Shown: positions 45,191-54,468, counted from the stretch's first letter. The stretch is 64,000 bases of DNA from Pseudomonadota bacterium (GCA_018241665.1 JAFEDK010000026.1:62001-126000); one strand, 5' to 3'. Program-made: numbers and translations. Notes: generated from the sequence alone by a model not told the origin.

Positions 45191-46681
45191 TCAGCCCCGC
45201 CGGGCGGCCTTCTCCAGATGAACTTCAACCACCCGCGCCAGCTTGATCGCCGCCGGGCGGATCAACTCATCCGGCACCGCCGCAAAGCCCAGGTTGAGCC
45301 CTGGCTCGCTGCGGCTGCGGTCCATGTAGTAGAGGGACAGCGGTCGCACCACCACCCCGTCGGCCAGCGCATCGGCGGCCAGCGCCGCATCGTCCACCGG
45401 CGCATCGAACAGGTACACCAGTTGCAGCCCGGCATGCCCGCCGGAGACCCGCACGCTGTTGCCCAGCCGCGCGCCCAACTCGTCGAGCAGGATGTCCCGG
45501 CGCGTGCGGTAGATGCCGCGCATGCGCTTGATGTGGGCGGTGAAATGACCTGAATCGATGAACTCCGCCAGTGCCGCCTGATCGACCATCCGCCCTTCGC
45601 GGAACAGCTCCGCGTTGCCGATCGAGAAGGCATCGACCAGGTCCTCCGGCACCACCATGTAGGACAGGCGCAGGCCGGGGAACATCACCTTGCTCAGGGT
45701 CCCCACGTAGATCACCCGCTGGGTCCGCGACAGGCCGAACAGGGACGCCAGCGGCTGGTTGTGGTAGCGCAACTCGTTGTCGTAGTCGTCCTCGATGATC
45801 CACGCCCCGCAGCGTTCGGCCTGCTCCAGCACCTCCAGGCGCCGTTCCAGCGACAGCACCACGCCGGTCGGGTACTGGCTGGACGGCGACAGGCACATGA
45901 TGCGCGGCGGCGCCTCCCAGTCCTCGGGCGTCGGCGCGATGCCGCCCGCGTCGAGGGGAATTGCCCGCACGTCGAGCCCCGCCGCGCGCAGCACGTTGCG
46001 CGAGCCCCAGTAGCCCGGCTCCTCGATCCAGGCCCGGTCGCCGTGGTCGGTGAGCATCCGTGCGCACAGGTCCACCGCCTGATGGGAACCGTTGAGGATC
46101 AGGATCTGGCGCGGCGAGCATTTCATCATCCGCGTCACATGCAGGTACTCGGCGAGGGCCACCTTGAGCGGGCCATAGCCGCCGTGGGCGTACTGCAGCA
46201 GGTGCGACTGGGCCGGCTGGAAATACTTGCTGAGCAGGCGCCGCCAGATCGCGAACGGGAAGTTCTCGGTGTCCGGCACCCCTGGCATGAAGGCGCCGCG
46301 CTGGATCCGGCTGCTGCTGCTCGCCGCCGCAATCTCCCCGCCGCGCCGCGACAAACCCTCCCGCCGCGTCCCGACCAGCCGCTTGGGGGTCGGATGGCGA
46401 CCGACCCGCTGCAGCGCCTCCGAGACGTAGGAGCCGTCGCCGATCAAGCCCTCGATATAGCCCTCGGCGAACAGCTGCTCGTAGGCCCGAAGCACCGTAT
46501 TGCGGCCCATGCCCAAATCCCGGGACAGGGAACGCGTGCCCGGCAGGCGGGTTCCCGGGGGCAGTTGCCCATCGAGAATGGCCTGGCGCAAGGCCAGAAA
46601 AGTGCGGATGCGCAGCATCAGGCCCTCGGGCTGGCGGGCCAGGTGCTGCTGCAGCAATTCGACGATCAGGCGGTTATCCAT
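45191..46681 (-). CDS. MocR/GabR-type regulator (GntR HTH fused to aminotransferase-like domain)
   Basis: 496 residues. An N-terminal GntR winged helix (LRQAILDGQLPPGTRLPGTRSLSRDLGMGRNTVLRAYEQLFAEGYIEG) is followed by a fold-type-I aminotransferase domain. The PLP-site segment VIYVGTLSKVMFPGLRLSY carries the lysine (K of LSKV), with YDNELRYHNQP and VIVEDDYD-like IIEDDYD before it. Such regulators bind PLP and sense GABA, taurine or vitamers. Divergent from the polyamine-type ABC operon and gabD/gabT, it is the likely activator of GABA catabolism here. Direct repeats at 46809-46843 are candidate operators. Confidence 0.93.
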   Translation of the reverse strand: MDNRLIVELLQQHLARQPEGLMLRIRTFLALRQAILDGQLPPGTRLPGTRSLSRDLGMGRNTVLRAYEQLFAEGYIEGLIGDGSYVSEALQRVGRHPTPKRLVGTRREGLSRRGGEIAAASSSSRIQRGAFMPGVPDTENFPFAIWRRLLSKYFQPAQSHLLQYAHGGYGPLKVALAEYLHVTRMMKCSPRQILILNGSHQAVDLCARMLTDHGDRAWIEEPGYWGSRNVLRAAGLDVRAIPLDAGGIAPTPEDWEAPPRIMCLSPSSQYPTGVVLSLERRLEVLEQAERCGAWIIEDDYDNELRYHNQPLASLFGLSRTQRVIYVGTLSKVMFPGLRLSYMVVPEDLVDAFSIGNAELFREGRMVDQAALAEFIDSGHFTAHIKRMRGIYRTRRDILLDELGARLGNSVRVSGGHAGLQLVYLFDAPVDDAALAADALADGVVVRPLSLYYMDRSRSEPGLNLGFAAVPDELIRPAAIKLARVVEVHLEKAARRG

Positions 46682-46808
46682 GGCAGGGCAAAAGTGGCGT
46701 CAATCTTGCGTCAGTCAGGGGTTTCGGAGCCGCGACCGCGCCGTTCTGCAGCGCAATACACGCCTGCCGGCAGACAGGTCCACTGGCCCCGAACAGAAAG
46801 GTTCCCAC

Positions 46809-46843
46809 AAAGTGGTTCCTTCCAGTGCGTAAAAAGTGGCTCT
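46809..46843 (+). promoter_or_regulatory. Direct-repeat candidate operator of the MocR regulator, ABC operon promoter
   Basis: AAAGTGGTTCC (46809-46819) and AAAGTGGCTCT (46833-46843) are direct repeats 24 bp apart, upstream of a TACTAT -10 candidate (46866-46871) with the usual weak -35. A third AAAGTGG is at 46691-46697, ten bases before the regulator start. Spaced direct repeats overlapping the -35 are how GabR-type activators work. Confidence 0.5.
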
Positions 46844-46947
46844 CTGCAGAACCGCTTTCGCACCCTACTATGACCTTAACGAACTCGCAACAAACGGCGC
46901 CGACCCATCCGGCCCCCGCTGTGAACCGCCCCCTGGAGGAATACCCA

Positions 46948-48066
46948 ATGGCCGCACAATCCGGCAGCACCGGGCAGGAAGCCCACGTCACCTTCACCCG
47001 CGTCCAGAAGACCTACGACGGTGAAACCCTCATCGTCCGCGATCTCAACCTGGAGATCCGCCGCGGCGAATTCCTCACCCTGCTTGGCCCCTCCGGCTCC
47101 GGCAAGACCACCTGCCTGATGATGCTGGCCGGCTTCGAGACGCCCACCTCCGGCGAGATCCGCGTCGGCGGCACGGTGATCAACAAGGTGCCCCCGCACC
47201 GCCGCAACATCGGCATGGTGTTCCAGAACTACGCACTGTTTCCGCACATGACGGTGGCCGAGAACCTGCGCTTCCCCCTCAGCGTGCGCAAGCTGCCGGC
47301 CGCCGACATCGACGCCAAGGTCAAGCGCGCCCTCGCCATGGTGCGCCTCGAAGCCTTCGGCAACCGCTACCCGCAGCAGCTCTCCGGCGGCCAGCAGCAG
47401 CGCATCGCGCTGGCCCGCGCACTGGTCTTCGAACCCGAACTGGTGCTGATGGACGAGCCCCTCGGCGCCCTCGACAAGCAACTGCGCGAGCACATGCAGA
47501 TCGAGATCAAGCACCTCCACGATAGCCTCGGCATCACCTTCGTCTTCGTCACCCACGACCAGGGCGAAGCGCTGACCATGTCCGACCGCATCGCCGTCTT
47601 CGACCGCGGCGAGATCCAGCAGATCGACAGCGCCGAATGCCTCTACGAGGAACCGGCCAACGCCTTCGTCGCCGGCTTCATCGGCGAGAGCAACACCTTC
47701 CAGGGCACTTTGCTAGAACGTAACGGCGACGCCTGTGCGGTGCGCCTGCCGAGCGGCGCAGTGGTCCAGGCCCGGGCCGCCGACGTGGGCGACGTGGGCA
47801 GCAGCGCGGTGGTCTCGGTGCGCCCCGAGCGCATCGTCCTCAATGGCGCCTCCGCCGGCTGCGAGAACCGCTTCAGCGCCAAGGTCAAGGAACTCATCTA
47901 CCAGGGCGACCACGTCCGCGTGCAGCTCGACCTCGGCAACCAGTCCAGCCTGATGGTCAAGGCGCCGATCTCCCAGCTCAGCCACGAGCTGCGCCCCGAA
48001 CAACCCATCGAGGTCGGCATCCCGGCCGCCCACCTGCGCGCCCTGGCCCCCACGCCGAGCGCCTGA
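46948..48066 (+). CDS. Polyamine-type ABC transporter ATP-binding protein (PotA-like)
   Basis: 372 residues from the ATG at 46948 with GGAGGAA upstream; the open frame further upstream is not needed. Walker A is GPSGSGKTT, Q-loop VFQNYALFPHMTV, signature LSGGQQQR, Walker B LVLMDEPLGALD, switch VTHDQ. The C-terminal 110 residues are a TOBE-type regulatory domain (VVSVRPERIVL). These are features of PotA/SpuF rather than sugar ATPases. First gene of a cluster of binding protein and two permeases, then gabD and gabT, pointing to putrescine or GABA-like amine uptake. Confidence 0.92.
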   Translation: MAAQSGSTGQEAHVTFTRVQKTYDGETLIVRDLNLEIRRGEFLTLLGPSGSGKTTCLMMLAGFETPTSGEIRVGGTVINKVPPHRRNIGMVFQNYALFPHMTVAENLRFPLSVRKLPAADIDAKVKRALAMVRLEAFGNRYPQQLSGGQQQRIALARALVFEPELVLMDEPLGALDKQLREHMQIEIKHLHDSLGITFVFVTHDQGEALTMSDRIAVFDRGEIQQIDSAECLYEEPANAFVAGFIGESNTFQGTLLERNGDACAVRLPSGAVVQARAADVGDVGSSAVVSVRPERIVLNGASAGCENRFSAKVKELIYQGDHVRVQLDLGNQSSLMVKAPISQLSHELRPEQPIEVGIPAAHLRALAPTPSA

Positions 48067-48126
48067 CGAACCCCGCAGCACCCGTCGATCCTCCCAGCCA
48101 CGCCATCCCTATCCCGGAGAACCACC

Positions 48127-49161
48127 ATGCACGCCCTCAAAACCATCGCCCTCGCCGTCTGCGGCATCCTGTCCTGTAGCAGCGCCATGGCCAGCGAACT
48201 GACCCTGATCTCCTTCGGCGGCACCAACCAGAAGGCCCAGGACAAGGCCTTCTACCAGCCCTTCATGAAGACCAGCGGCAACAAGATCCTGCCCGGCGAA
48301 TACAACGGCGAGCAGGCCCGCGTGAAGGCCATGGTCGAAGCCCGCAAGGTCACCTGGGACGTGGTGGAGGTCGAATCCCCCGAGCTGGCCCGCGGCTGCG
48401 AGGAAGGCCTGTACGAGAAGCTCGACTACAGCAAGATCGGCGGCAAGGACGAGTTCATCGGCAAGGCCGTCACCGACTGCGGCATCGGCTTCTTCGTCTG
48501 GTCCACGCTGCTCGCCTACAACGCCGACAAGCTGAAGGCCGCCCCCGCCAGCTGGGCCGATTTCTGGGACCTGAAGAAATTCCCGGGCAAGCGCGGCATG
48601 CGCAAGGGCGCCAAGTTCACCCTCGAAATCGCCCTGCTCGCCGACGGCGTCAAGCCCGACCAGGTCTACAAGCTGCTCGCCACCAAGGAGGGCACCGACC
48701 GCGCCTTCAAGAAACTCGACCAGATCAAGGGCTCCATCCAGTGGTGGGAAGCCGGCGCCCAGCCGCCGCAGATGCTCGCCGCCGGCGACGTGGTGATGAG
48801 CTCCGCCTACAACGGCCGCATCGCCACCGCCCAGAAGGAAGGCAAGAACCTCAAGATGGTGTGGGGCGGCAACATCTATGACGTGGAGTCCTACGCCATT
48901 CCGAAGGGCGCCCCCAACCGCGACCTGGCCTACAAGTACCTGCAGTTCTCCAGCAAGGCCGAGAACCAGCAAGTCTTCTCCGGCGAGATCCCCTATGGCC
49001 CGACCAACCTGAAGGCTGCCAAGGGCATGCCGGCGCAGATCGCCGCCGAACTGCCCACCTCGGCCGCCAACATCGCCAGCGCGCTGCCCAGCAACACCCA
49101 GTTCTGGGTCGAGCACGGCGAAGAGCTGGAACAGCGCTTCAACAGCTGGGCCGCCAAGTAA
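48127..49161 (+). CDS. Polyamine/amine ABC transporter substrate-binding protein (PotD-like)
   Basis: 344 residues. The Sec signal (MHALKTIALAVCGILSCSSAMA) precedes SELTLISFGGTNQKAQDKAFYQPFMKTSGNKI, typical of the PotD/PotF/SpuD/YdcS family; later YNADKLKAAPASWADFWDLKKFPGKRG also fits. Acidic residues such as ETxxWDVVEVESPEL and IYDVESYAIPKG line the site in relatives that bind amines. The gene follows the ATPase by 60 bp. Ligand might be putrescine, spermidine or GABA; the gabDT neighbours favour putrescine or GABA, by inference. Confidence 0.9.
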   Translation: MHALKTIALAVCGILSCSSAMASELTLISFGGTNQKAQDKAFYQPFMKTSGNKILPGEYNGEQARVKAMVEARKVTWDVVEVESPELARGCEEGLYEKLDYSKIGGKDEFIGKAVTDCGIGFFVWSTLLAYNADKLKAAPASWADFWDLKKFPGKRGMRKGAKFTLEIALLADGVKPDQVYKLLATKEGTDRAFKKLDQIKGSIQWWEAGAQPPQMLAAGDVVMSSAYNGRIATAQKEGKNLKMVWGGNIYDVESYAIPKGAPNRDLAYKYLQFSSKAENQQVFSGEIPYGPTNLKAAKGMPAQIAAELPTSAANIASALPSNTQFWVEHGEELEQRFNSWAAK

Positions 49162-49173
49162 ACAGACCGCCGA

Positions 49174-50556
49174 ATGACGCCCGCCATGTCCCCGAGCAGC
49201 GCCTCCCCCTCCCCTGCCCTGGATCTTGGCCGGGCGTCACCCGACCGGGCTCCGGCCCCGACGACCACCATGGATGAAGCCCCCATGACCGCCACCACCC
49301 TGACCGCTTCCGACGCTGCAGCCGCGCCCGACGAACGGACGCTGCCCCTCAAGACCCGCCTGCAGCGGGCCGAGCGGCGCAAGAAGCTGCTGCACCTGGC
49401 GCTGATCGCCCCCCTCGCCGTGTTCCTGCTGCTGACCTTCCTGTGGCCGATCGGCGCGCTGCTCAAGCGCAGCGTGGACAACCCCGAAGTGGTCGGCGGC
49501 CTGCCCGCCACCGCCGCCGCGCTGGCGCACTGGAACGGCCAGGGCCTGCCGCCGGCCTCGGCCCTCGCCGTCTTCGTGAAGGAAATGGAAGGCGCCCGCG
49601 GCAGCACCGAACTGGCCTCCGCCGCCAAACGCCTCAACACCGAGATGACCGGCTACCGCAGCCTGATCATGAAGACCGCCCGCAGCCTGCCGCTGCCCGA
49701 CGGCAGCAACCTGCAGGAAGGCCTCGCCGCCATCGACCCGCGCTGGGGCGAAACCCGCACCTGGCAGGTGATGGCCCGCGCCGGCCAGCCCTACACCAGC
49801 TACTACCTGCTGGCCGCCCTCGACCACGCGGTGGATGCCGACGGCGCCATCGTCGCCGCCACCGAAGACCAGGCCATCTACCTGGACGTCCTCGGGCGCA
49901 CCTTCTGGATGAGCCTGGTGGTCACCCTGTGCTGCCTGGTCCTCGGCTTCCCGCTGGCCTACCTGCTCACCAGCCTGCCCACCCGCAGCAGCAACCTGCT
50001 GATGATCCTGGTGTTGCTGCCCTTCTGGACTTCCATCCTGGTCCGCGTCGCCTCGTGGATCGTGCTGCTGCAGTCCGGCGGCCTGGTCAACCAGGCCCTG
50101 CAGGCCCTCGGCCTCATCGACGAACCCCTGCAGCTGGTGTTCAACCGCCTCGGGGTGTACATCGCCATGACCCACATCCTGCTGCCCTTCATGATCCTGC
50201 CGCTGTACTCGGTGATGAAAGGCATCTCGCCGATCTACCTGCGCGCCGCCCAGTCCCTCGGCTGCCCGCCCTTCCAGAGCTTCTGGAAGGTGTACTTCCC
50301 GCAGACCCTGCCGGGCGTGTTCGCCGGTTCCCTGCTGGTCTTCATCCTGTCGATGGGCTACTACATCACCCCCGCGCTGCTCGGCGGCCCGCAGGAGCAG
50401 ATGGCCAGCTACTTCATCGCCTTCTACACCAACGAGACGATCAACTGGGGCATGGCCGCGGCGCTCTCCACCGTGCTGCTCGGCGCCACCCTGCTGCTCT
50501 ACGTCGTCTATTCCCGCTACGCCGGTCAGGGCCGCAACGCGGCCAAGGCCCGCTGA
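49174..50556 (+). CDS. Polyamine-type ABC permease with a long periplasmic insert (PotB-like)
   Basis: 460 residues from 49174; alternative starts at 49186, 49270 and 49285 are equally possible because none has a clear ribosome binding site, and the first 60 residues are low-complexity. The first membrane helix is at about 72-97. A hydrophilic stretch of about 145 residues (98-242) then separates it from the second helix (from 243), and the rest has five helices with the EAA loop YLRAAQSLGCPPFQSFWKVYFPQTLPG. Typical PotB proteins have about 285 residues and a short loop here. The inserted part may contact the binding protein. It precedes the PotC-like gene by 12 bp. Confidence 0.88.
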   Translation: MTPAMSPSSASPSPALDLGRASPDRAPAPTTTMDEAPMTATTLTASDAAAAPDERTLPLKTRLQRAERRKKLLHLALIAPLAVFLLLTFLWPIGALLKRSVDNPEVVGGLPATAAALAHWNGQGLPPASALAVFVKEMEGARGSTELASAAKRLNTEMTGYRSLIMKTARSLPLPDGSNLQEGLAAIDPRWGETRTWQVMARAGQPYTSYYLLAALDHAVDADGAIVAATEDQAIYLDVLGRTFWMSLVVTLCCLVLGFPLAYLLTSLPTRSSNLLMILVLLPFWTSILVRVASWIVLLQSGGLVNQALQALGLIDEPLQLVFNRLGVYIAMTHILLPFMILPLYSVMKGISPIYLRAAQSLGCPPFQSFWKVYFPQTLPGVFAGSLLVFILSMGYYITPALLGGPQEQMASYFIAFYTNETINWGMAAALSTVLLGATLLLYVVYSRYAGQGRNAAKAR

Positions 50557-50568
50557 GAGGAAAAATCC

Positions 50569-51396
50569 ATGCTGCAAGCCTACGCCTCGCCCCTCGAACG
50601 GACCTGGTTCTACGCCCACCGGGTCATCGCCGGCCTGATCCTGCTGTTCCTGATCCTGCCGATCCTGGTCATCGTGCCGCTGTCCTTCAACTCGGACTCC
50701 TTCCTGATGTACCCGATGGCCGGCGCCTCCCTGCGCTGGTACGAGGAGATCATCGGCTCCGACGTGTGGCGCAACGCGCTGCTCAACAGCCTGATCGTCT
50801 CCCCGGCCGCCACGCTGCTGGCGGTGGTGCTGGGCACGCTGGCCTCCATCGGCCTGGTGCGCAGCGACTTCCCCGGCAAGGCGCTGCTCACCGCCATCCT
50901 CATCTCGCCGATGGTGGTGCCGGTGGTCATCGTCGGCGTCGCGATGTACCTGTTCTTCGCCCCCCTCGGCCTGGCCGGCAGCTACACCGGGCTGATCCTT
51001 GCCCACGCGGTGCTCGGCGTACCCTTCGTCATCACCACCGTCACCGCCACGCTGCAGGGCTTCGACTACAACCTGGTGCGCGCCGCCGCCAGCCTGGGCG
51101 CCAACCCGGTGCTGACCTTCTTCCGGGTCACCCTGCCGCTGGTCGCGCCGGGCATCGTCTCCGGCGGCCTGTTCGCCTTCGCCACCTCCTTCGACGAAGT
51201 GGTGGTCACGCTCTTCCTCGCCAGCCCCGGCCAGGCCACGCTGCCGCGCCAGATGTTCGCCGGCATCCGCGAGAACATCAGCCCGGCCATCGCCGCGGTG
51301 GCGACGATCCTGATCGTGCTTTCCACCCTCATGCTGCTGACCCTCGAATGGCTCCGCCGGCGCTCCGAGAAGCTGCGTACCGGAAAGTCGCGCTGA
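50569..51396 (+). CDS. Polyamine-type ABC permease (PotC-like)
   Basis: 275 residues with GAGAGGAAA upstream. Six hydrophobic segments, with the EAA loop LVRAAASLGANPVLTFFRVTLPLVAPG. The N-terminal YAHRVIAGLILLFLILPILVIVPLSFNSDSF is typical of PotC. It pairs with the preceding long permease to form the channel. It is normal in length, unlike its partner. It ends with a stop codon inside a 12-bp near-tandem repeat (51390-51425) before gabD. Confidence 0.92.
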   Translation: MLQAYASPLERTWFYAHRVIAGLILLFLILPILVIVPLSFNSDSFLMYPMAGASLRWYEEIIGSDVWRNALLNSLIVSPAATLLAVVLGTLASIGLVRSDFPGKALLTAILISPMVVPVVIVGVAMYLFFAPLGLAGSYTGLILAHAVLGVPFVITTVTATLQGFDYNLVRAAASLGANPVLTFFRVTLPLVAPGIVSGGLFAFATSFDEVVVTLFLASPGQATLPRQMFAGIRENISPAIAAVATILIVLSTLMLLTLEWLRRRSEKLRTGKSR

Positions 51397-51425
51397 GAAT
51401 TGCGCTGAGAATCGCGCTAAAAACC
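51390..51425. repeat. 12-bp near-tandem repeat at the end of the PotC-like gene
   Basis: GCGCTGAGAATT, GCGCTGAGAATC and GCGCTAAAAACC stand in line. The first TGA is the permease stop, so the repeat gives TGA, TGA and TAA stops in one frame. Probably a replication slippage remnant. Confidence 0.7.
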
Positions 51426-51483
51426 TAAACCCCTGATTCACCTCCGCTTTTTTAATCCCACTCGTGTCGGGAGAGCCCTTCTC

Positions 51484-52953
51484 ATGCCCAAAATCTGTGA
51501 TTCCACCCTTCTCCGCCATACCGCCTTCATCAACGGCGAGTGGTGCGGGGCCGACAACGGCGCCACCAGCGAGATCCTCAACCCGGCCAGCGGCGCCAGC
51601 CTGGGCCCCGTGCCGGTGATGGGCACGGCGGAGACCCGCCGCGCCATCGACGCCGCCAACGCCGCCCTGCCGGCCTGGCGCCATCTGCCCGCCGCCCAGC
51701 GCGGCAAGCTGCTGCGCGCCTGGTATGAACTGCTGCTGGAAAACCAGGAAGATCTGGCCGTCATCATGACCTGCGAACAGGGCAAGCCCCTCGCCGAAGC
51801 CCGTGGCGAAGTGGCCTACGCCGCCTCCTACCTGGAGTGGTTCGCCGAGGAAGGCAAGCGTGCCTACGGCGAGACCATCCCCTCGCCCTTCCCCGACCGC
51901 CGCCTGATCGTCACCAAGGAGCCGGTCGGCGTGTGCGCCGCCGTCACGCCGTGGAACTTCCCCGCCGCGATGATCACCCGCAAGGCCGGCGCGGCCCTCG
52001 CCGCCGGCTGCACGATGGTCCTCAAGCCGGCTCCGCAGACGCCCTACTCGGCCCTCGCGCTGGCCGTGCTGGCCGAGCGCGCCGGCATCCCGAAGGGCGT
52101 CTTCAACGTGGTCACCGGGGACGTGGCCAGCTCCGCCGACATCGGTACCGAGCTGTGCGCCAACCCCATCGTGCGCAAGCTGTCCTTCACCGGCTCCACC
52201 GCCGTCGGCGCCCGCCTGATGGCCCAGTGCGCGCCGTCGATCAAGAAGCTGTCGCTGGAACTGGGCGGCAACGCCCCCTTCATCGTCTTCGACGACGCCG
52301 ACCTGGACGCCGCCGTGCAGGGCGCCCTCGCCTCCAAGTACCGCAACGCCGGCCAGACCTGCGTGTGCGCCAACCGCCTGCTGGTGCAGGACGGCGTGTA
52401 CGACGCCTTCGCCGCCAAGCTCGCCGAGGCGGTCAAGGCTCTCAAGGTCGGCGACGGCCTGGAGCCCGGCACCACCCAGGGCCCGCTGATCAACGAAGCG
52501 GCGGTCCAGAAAGTCGAGCGCCACGTGGCCGACGCGCTGGCCAAGGGCGCCAGCGTCCTCACCGGCGGCCAGCGCCACGCGCTGGGCGGCAGCTTCTTCG
52601 AGCCGACCGTGCTGACTGGCGTCACCGCCGACATGGCCGTGGCCCGCGAAGAGACCTTCGGCCCGATGGCCCCGCTGTTCCGCTTCGCCACCGAAGCCGA
52701 CGCCATCCGCATGGCCAACGACACCGAGTTCGGCCTCGCCTCCTACCTCTACAGCCGCGACATCGGCCGCATCTGGCGGGTTTCCGAGGCCCTCGAGTAC
52801 GGCATGGTCGGCGTCAACACCGGCCTCATCTCCACCGAGGTCGCCCCCTTCGGCGGCGTCAAGTCCTCCGGCCTCGGCCGCGAAGGCTCCAGCCACGGCC
52901 TCGATGACTACCTGGAGATCAAGTACGTGGCCCTCGGCGGCCTCGACAGCTGA
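51484..52953 (+). CDS. gabD: NAD(P)-dependent succinate-semialdehyde dehydrogenase
   Basis: 489 residues. Aldehyde dehydrogenase motifs: VTPWNFPAAMITRKAGAALAAG (NAD fold), SFTGSTAVGARLM, ELGGNAPFIVFDDADLD (general base E), and NAGQTCVCANRLL with the catalytic cysteine. The FVN/AEEGKRAYGETIPSPFPDRRL region is typical of SSADH. It oxidises succinate semialdehyde to succinate. It precedes gabT by 54 bp and probably shares the transcript with the ABC operon. Length normal. Confidence 0.95.
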   Translation: MPKICDSTLLRHTAFINGEWCGADNGATSEILNPASGASLGPVPVMGTAETRRAIDAANAALPAWRHLPAAQRGKLLRAWYELLLENQEDLAVIMTCEQGKPLAEARGEVAYAASYLEWFAEEGKRAYGETIPSPFPDRRLIVTKEPVGVCAAVTPWNFPAAMITRKAGAALAAGCTMVLKPAPQTPYSALALAVLAERAGIPKGVFNVVTGDVASSADIGTELCANPIVRKLSFTGSTAVGARLMAQCAPSIKKLSLELGGNAPFIVFDDADLDAAVQGALASKYRNAGQTCVCANRLLVQDGVYDAFAAKLAEAVKALKVGDGLEPGTTQGPLINEAAVQKVERHVADALAKGASVLTGGQRHALGGSFFEPTVLTGVTADMAVAREETFGPMAPLFRFATEADAIRMANDTEFGLASYLYSRDIGRIWRVSEALEYGMVGVNTGLISTEVAPFGGVKSSGLGREGSSHGLDDYLEIKYVALGGLDS

Positions 52954-53007
52954 TCCCCTCAAGCCCCTTTCCATCCAGACATTCAGACCTTCATACGGAG
53001 AACAGCA

Positions 53008-54312
53008 ATGAACCAAGCGCTTCAACAACAAAACGCCCACATGATGGCCCGCCGCTCCGCCGCCCTGCCCCGTGGCGTGGGCCAGGCCCACTCCCTGTTC
53101 GCCAGCCGCGCCAAGGGCGCCGAGCTGTGGGACGTGGAAGGCCGCCGCTTCATCGACTTCGTGGCCGGCATCGCGGTGGTCAACACCGGCCACTGCCACC
53201 CGAAGGTCGTCGAAGCCGCCGCCGCCCAGATGGAAGCCTTCACCCACACCTGCTTCCAGGTCGTCGCCTACGACGGCTACGTGACCCTCGCCGAGCGCCT
53301 CAACGCCCTCGCCCCGGTGGCCGGCCCGGCCAAGAGCTTCTTCATGAGCACCGGCGCCGAAGCCGTCGAGAACGCCGTCAAGGTGGCCCGCGCCTACACC
53401 GGCCGGCCCGGCATCATCGCCTTCAACGGCGCCTTCCACGGCCGCACCTGCATGACCCTCGGGCTGACCGGCAAGGTCGATCCGTACAAGCTGCGCATGG
53501 GCCCCTTTCCGGCCGAGATCTACCACGCCCCCTTCCCCTGCGAGCTGCACGGCACCAGCATCGACGAGGCCATCCACGGCATCGAGCTGCTGTTCAAGAA
53601 CGACATCGAACCGGCCCGCGTGGCGGCCTTCATCATCGAGCCGGTGCAGGGCGAAGGCGGCTACTACCCGGTGCCCACCGAGTTCCTGCAGCGCCTGCGC
53701 GCGCTGGCCGACAAGCACGGCATCCTGATCATCGCCGACGAGATCCAGACCGGCATGGCACGTACCGGCAAGGTCTTCGCCATCGAGCACAGCGGCGTGC
53801 AGCCGGACATCATCACCATGGCCAAGGGCCTCGGCGGCGGCTTCCCGATCTCCGCCATCGTCGGCCGCGCCGACGTGATGGACGCCGTCTCCCCCGGCGG
53901 CCTGGGCGGCACCTATTCCGGCAGCCCGCTGGCCTGCGCCGCCGCGCTGGCCGTGCTCGACGCCGTCGAAGAAGAGAAGCTGTGCGAGCGCGCCGTGCAG
54001 ATCGGTGCGCGCATGCAGGCCCGCCTGCGCGAGATGGCCAGCTGGGCGCCGTGCATCGGCGACGTGCGCGGCCTCGGCGCGATGGTGGCGATCGAGTTCT
54101 TCCACGATGCCGAGCGCACCCGCCCGGCCCCGGAAATCACCAAGGCCCTGGTCGCCGAAGCCTTCAAGCGCCAGCTCCTGCTGCTGTCCTGCGGCAGCTA
54201 CGGCAACGTGATCCGCCTGATGACACCGCTGACCCTCGACGACGCGCTGCTCGAAGAAGGCTTCGACGTGCTCGAAGCCAGCCTGCGCGCGGTACTCGCC
54301 GCCCAGGGCTAA
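53008..54312 (+). CDS. gabT: 4-aminobutyrate aminotransferase
   Basis: 434 residues with CGGAG upstream. Class-III aminotransferase: FVAGIAVVNTGHCHPKVVEAA, MSTGAEAVENAVKVARAYTG, AFHGRTCMTLGLTGK, ADEIQTGMARTGK (Asp binding PLP nitrogen) and TMAKGLGGGFPISAIVG (Schiff-base lysine). GabT of E. coli has the same length and motifs. It moves the amino group of GABA to 2-oxoglutarate, giving succinate semialdehyde and glutamate. With gabD and downstream glutamate dehydrogenase, the three enzymes complete GABA use with ammonium release. Confidence 0.95.
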   Translation: MNQALQQQNAHMMARRSAALPRGVGQAHSLFASRAKGAELWDVEGRRFIDFVAGIAVVNTGHCHPKVVEAAAAQMEAFTHTCFQVVAYDGYVTLAERLNALAPVAGPAKSFFMSTGAEAVENAVKVARAYTGRPGIIAFNGAFHGRTCMTLGLTGKVDPYKLRMGPFPAEIYHAPFPCELHGTSIDEAIHGIELLFKNDIEPARVAAFIIEPVQGEGGYYPVPTEFLQRLRALADKHGILIIADEIQTGMARTGKVFAIEHSGVQPDIITMAKGLGGGFPISAIVGRADVMDAVSPGGLGGTYSGSPLACAAALAVLDAVEEEKLCERAVQIGARMQARLREMASWAPCIGDVRGLGAMVAIEFFHDAERTRPAPEITKALVAEAFKRQLLLLSCGSYGNVIRLMTPLTLDDALLEEGFDVLEASLRAVLAAQG

Positions 54313-54322
54313 ACGCCCTCCC

Positions 54323-54350
54323 GCCGCAGTCCCCGCCCCGGGGCTGCGGC
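54323..54350 (+). terminator. GC-rich hairpin after gabT
   Basis: GCCGCAGTCCCC (54323-54334) pairs with GGGGCTGCGGC near 54340-54350 but no T-run follows. It may pause transcription or protect the upstream mRNA end rather than terminate. Confidence 0.4.
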
Positions 54351-54468
54351 GCCCCTACCCGATAACACGGGGCCCACCCCGGACCGAATTTCGATGCGCC
54401 CCGCCGCGCAGGGGCGCGCCTTGCCTGCTGAAACCGTTTTCATCACCGTCAAATTGGGAGTCCGCACC

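Noticed and set aside
49237-54105. A 1622-codon open frame antisense to the ABC/gabD/gabT genes
   Set aside because: High-GC third positions of the plus-strand genes remove stops on the other strand. The translation is Gly/Ala/His/Gln/Arg-rich low complexity with no motif, and the plus-strand genes have full family motifs.
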